Below are positions 63,731 through 64,000 of a DNA stretch of 64,000 nucleotides, in pieces. The notes beneath the pieces were generated by a model. It did not search any database and had not been told where the DNA came from. It saw only the letters and a program-made list of their open reading frames with translations. Source of the stretch: Sisyra terminalis (lineage: Eukaryota; Arthropoda; Insecta; Neuroptera; Sisyridae); contig OY292277.1 in assembly GCA_958496175.1 (NCBI GenBank), positions 26,703,282 to 26,767,281 of the forward strand. Direction: 5' to 3'. Each line of letters opens with the position of its first letter. Within the stretch, counting starts at the first letter, position 1. The translations under genes were made by a program, and so were the position numbers.

Positions 63731-64000
63731 CAGGAACCGTAGATACATAAAATTAGAATTAAAATGTTCAGAACACTTAAAAATTCAGTAATCTAATTTT
63801 CTTCACAGTTGTTACAAGCCAAAAAAAGAATATCATTATAGTAGATTAGTTACTGTTAAACGGATTTACTTATAAGTACGCGAGTGCCAGCATGTACATT
63901 AAAACAGAAAGATAAAAAAGTAGCAAGGACAACAAATATGAATGTAGCTTGAAATAACCCGGAAAACTATCTAACATTTCTCTTTTTCCATGACTTTCCA

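Overview
This window looks like a piece of an AT-rich insect nuclear genome. The evidence is short multi-exon genes with GT-AG introns, an arthropod-type single von Willebrand factor C (SVWC) secreted protein, a monocarboxylate-transporter-like gene, and a dense mixture of tRNA-headed SINEs, RTE-like, Jockey-like and Penelope-like retroelements, Helitrons, hAT-like MITEs and a large satellite array. Nothing suggests bacterial, viral or organellar DNA. The order cannot be fixed from the sequence; a beetle or hemipteran would fit the repeat content.

Only three protein-coding genes can be assembled with confidence, all on the minus strand. At 36187-40628 there are five exons of an SLC16/MCT-type 12-TM transporter, whose last exon was not found. 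At 46587-47059 there is a complete three-exon, 105-residue SVWC protein with eight correctly spaced cysteines, a signal peptide and a TATA box. At 59705-60437 there is a complete two-exon, 225-residue probable secreted protein of unknown family. A possible orphan promoter plus 5' exon lies near 58190-58300, and a possible exon lies at 25212-25334. The three genes are unrelated and show no sign of working together.

The rest is mobile or repetitive DNA. 1-36 kb is mostly non-coding sequence with scattered SINEs (7.8, 11.1, 11.6, 21.1, 23.5, 34.5, 37.0 and 37.9 kb), an RTE-like LINE 3' end (17.9 kb) that shares its tail with those SINEs, a LINE RNase H remnant interrupted by a hAT MITE with a perfect 8-bp target duplication (5.0-5.8 kb), and a Penelope-like remnant with a hammerhead-ribozyme-like core (13.3-14.1 kb). 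Three GC-richer patches (12.6-12.96, 22.0-22.65 and 24.85-26.15 kb) may be regulatory. 48.6-50.25 kb is an unclassified repeat split by a 1,032-bp Helitron; a second copy at 14.1 kb shows the uninterrupted site. 50.5-57.9 kb is the most striking structure: a roughly 160-bp inverted repeat 7.4 kb apart that encloses a roughly 94-bp-monomer tandem array with higher-order organisation and decayed edges. 62.6-63.7 kb carries a decayed Jockey-like reverse transcriptase.
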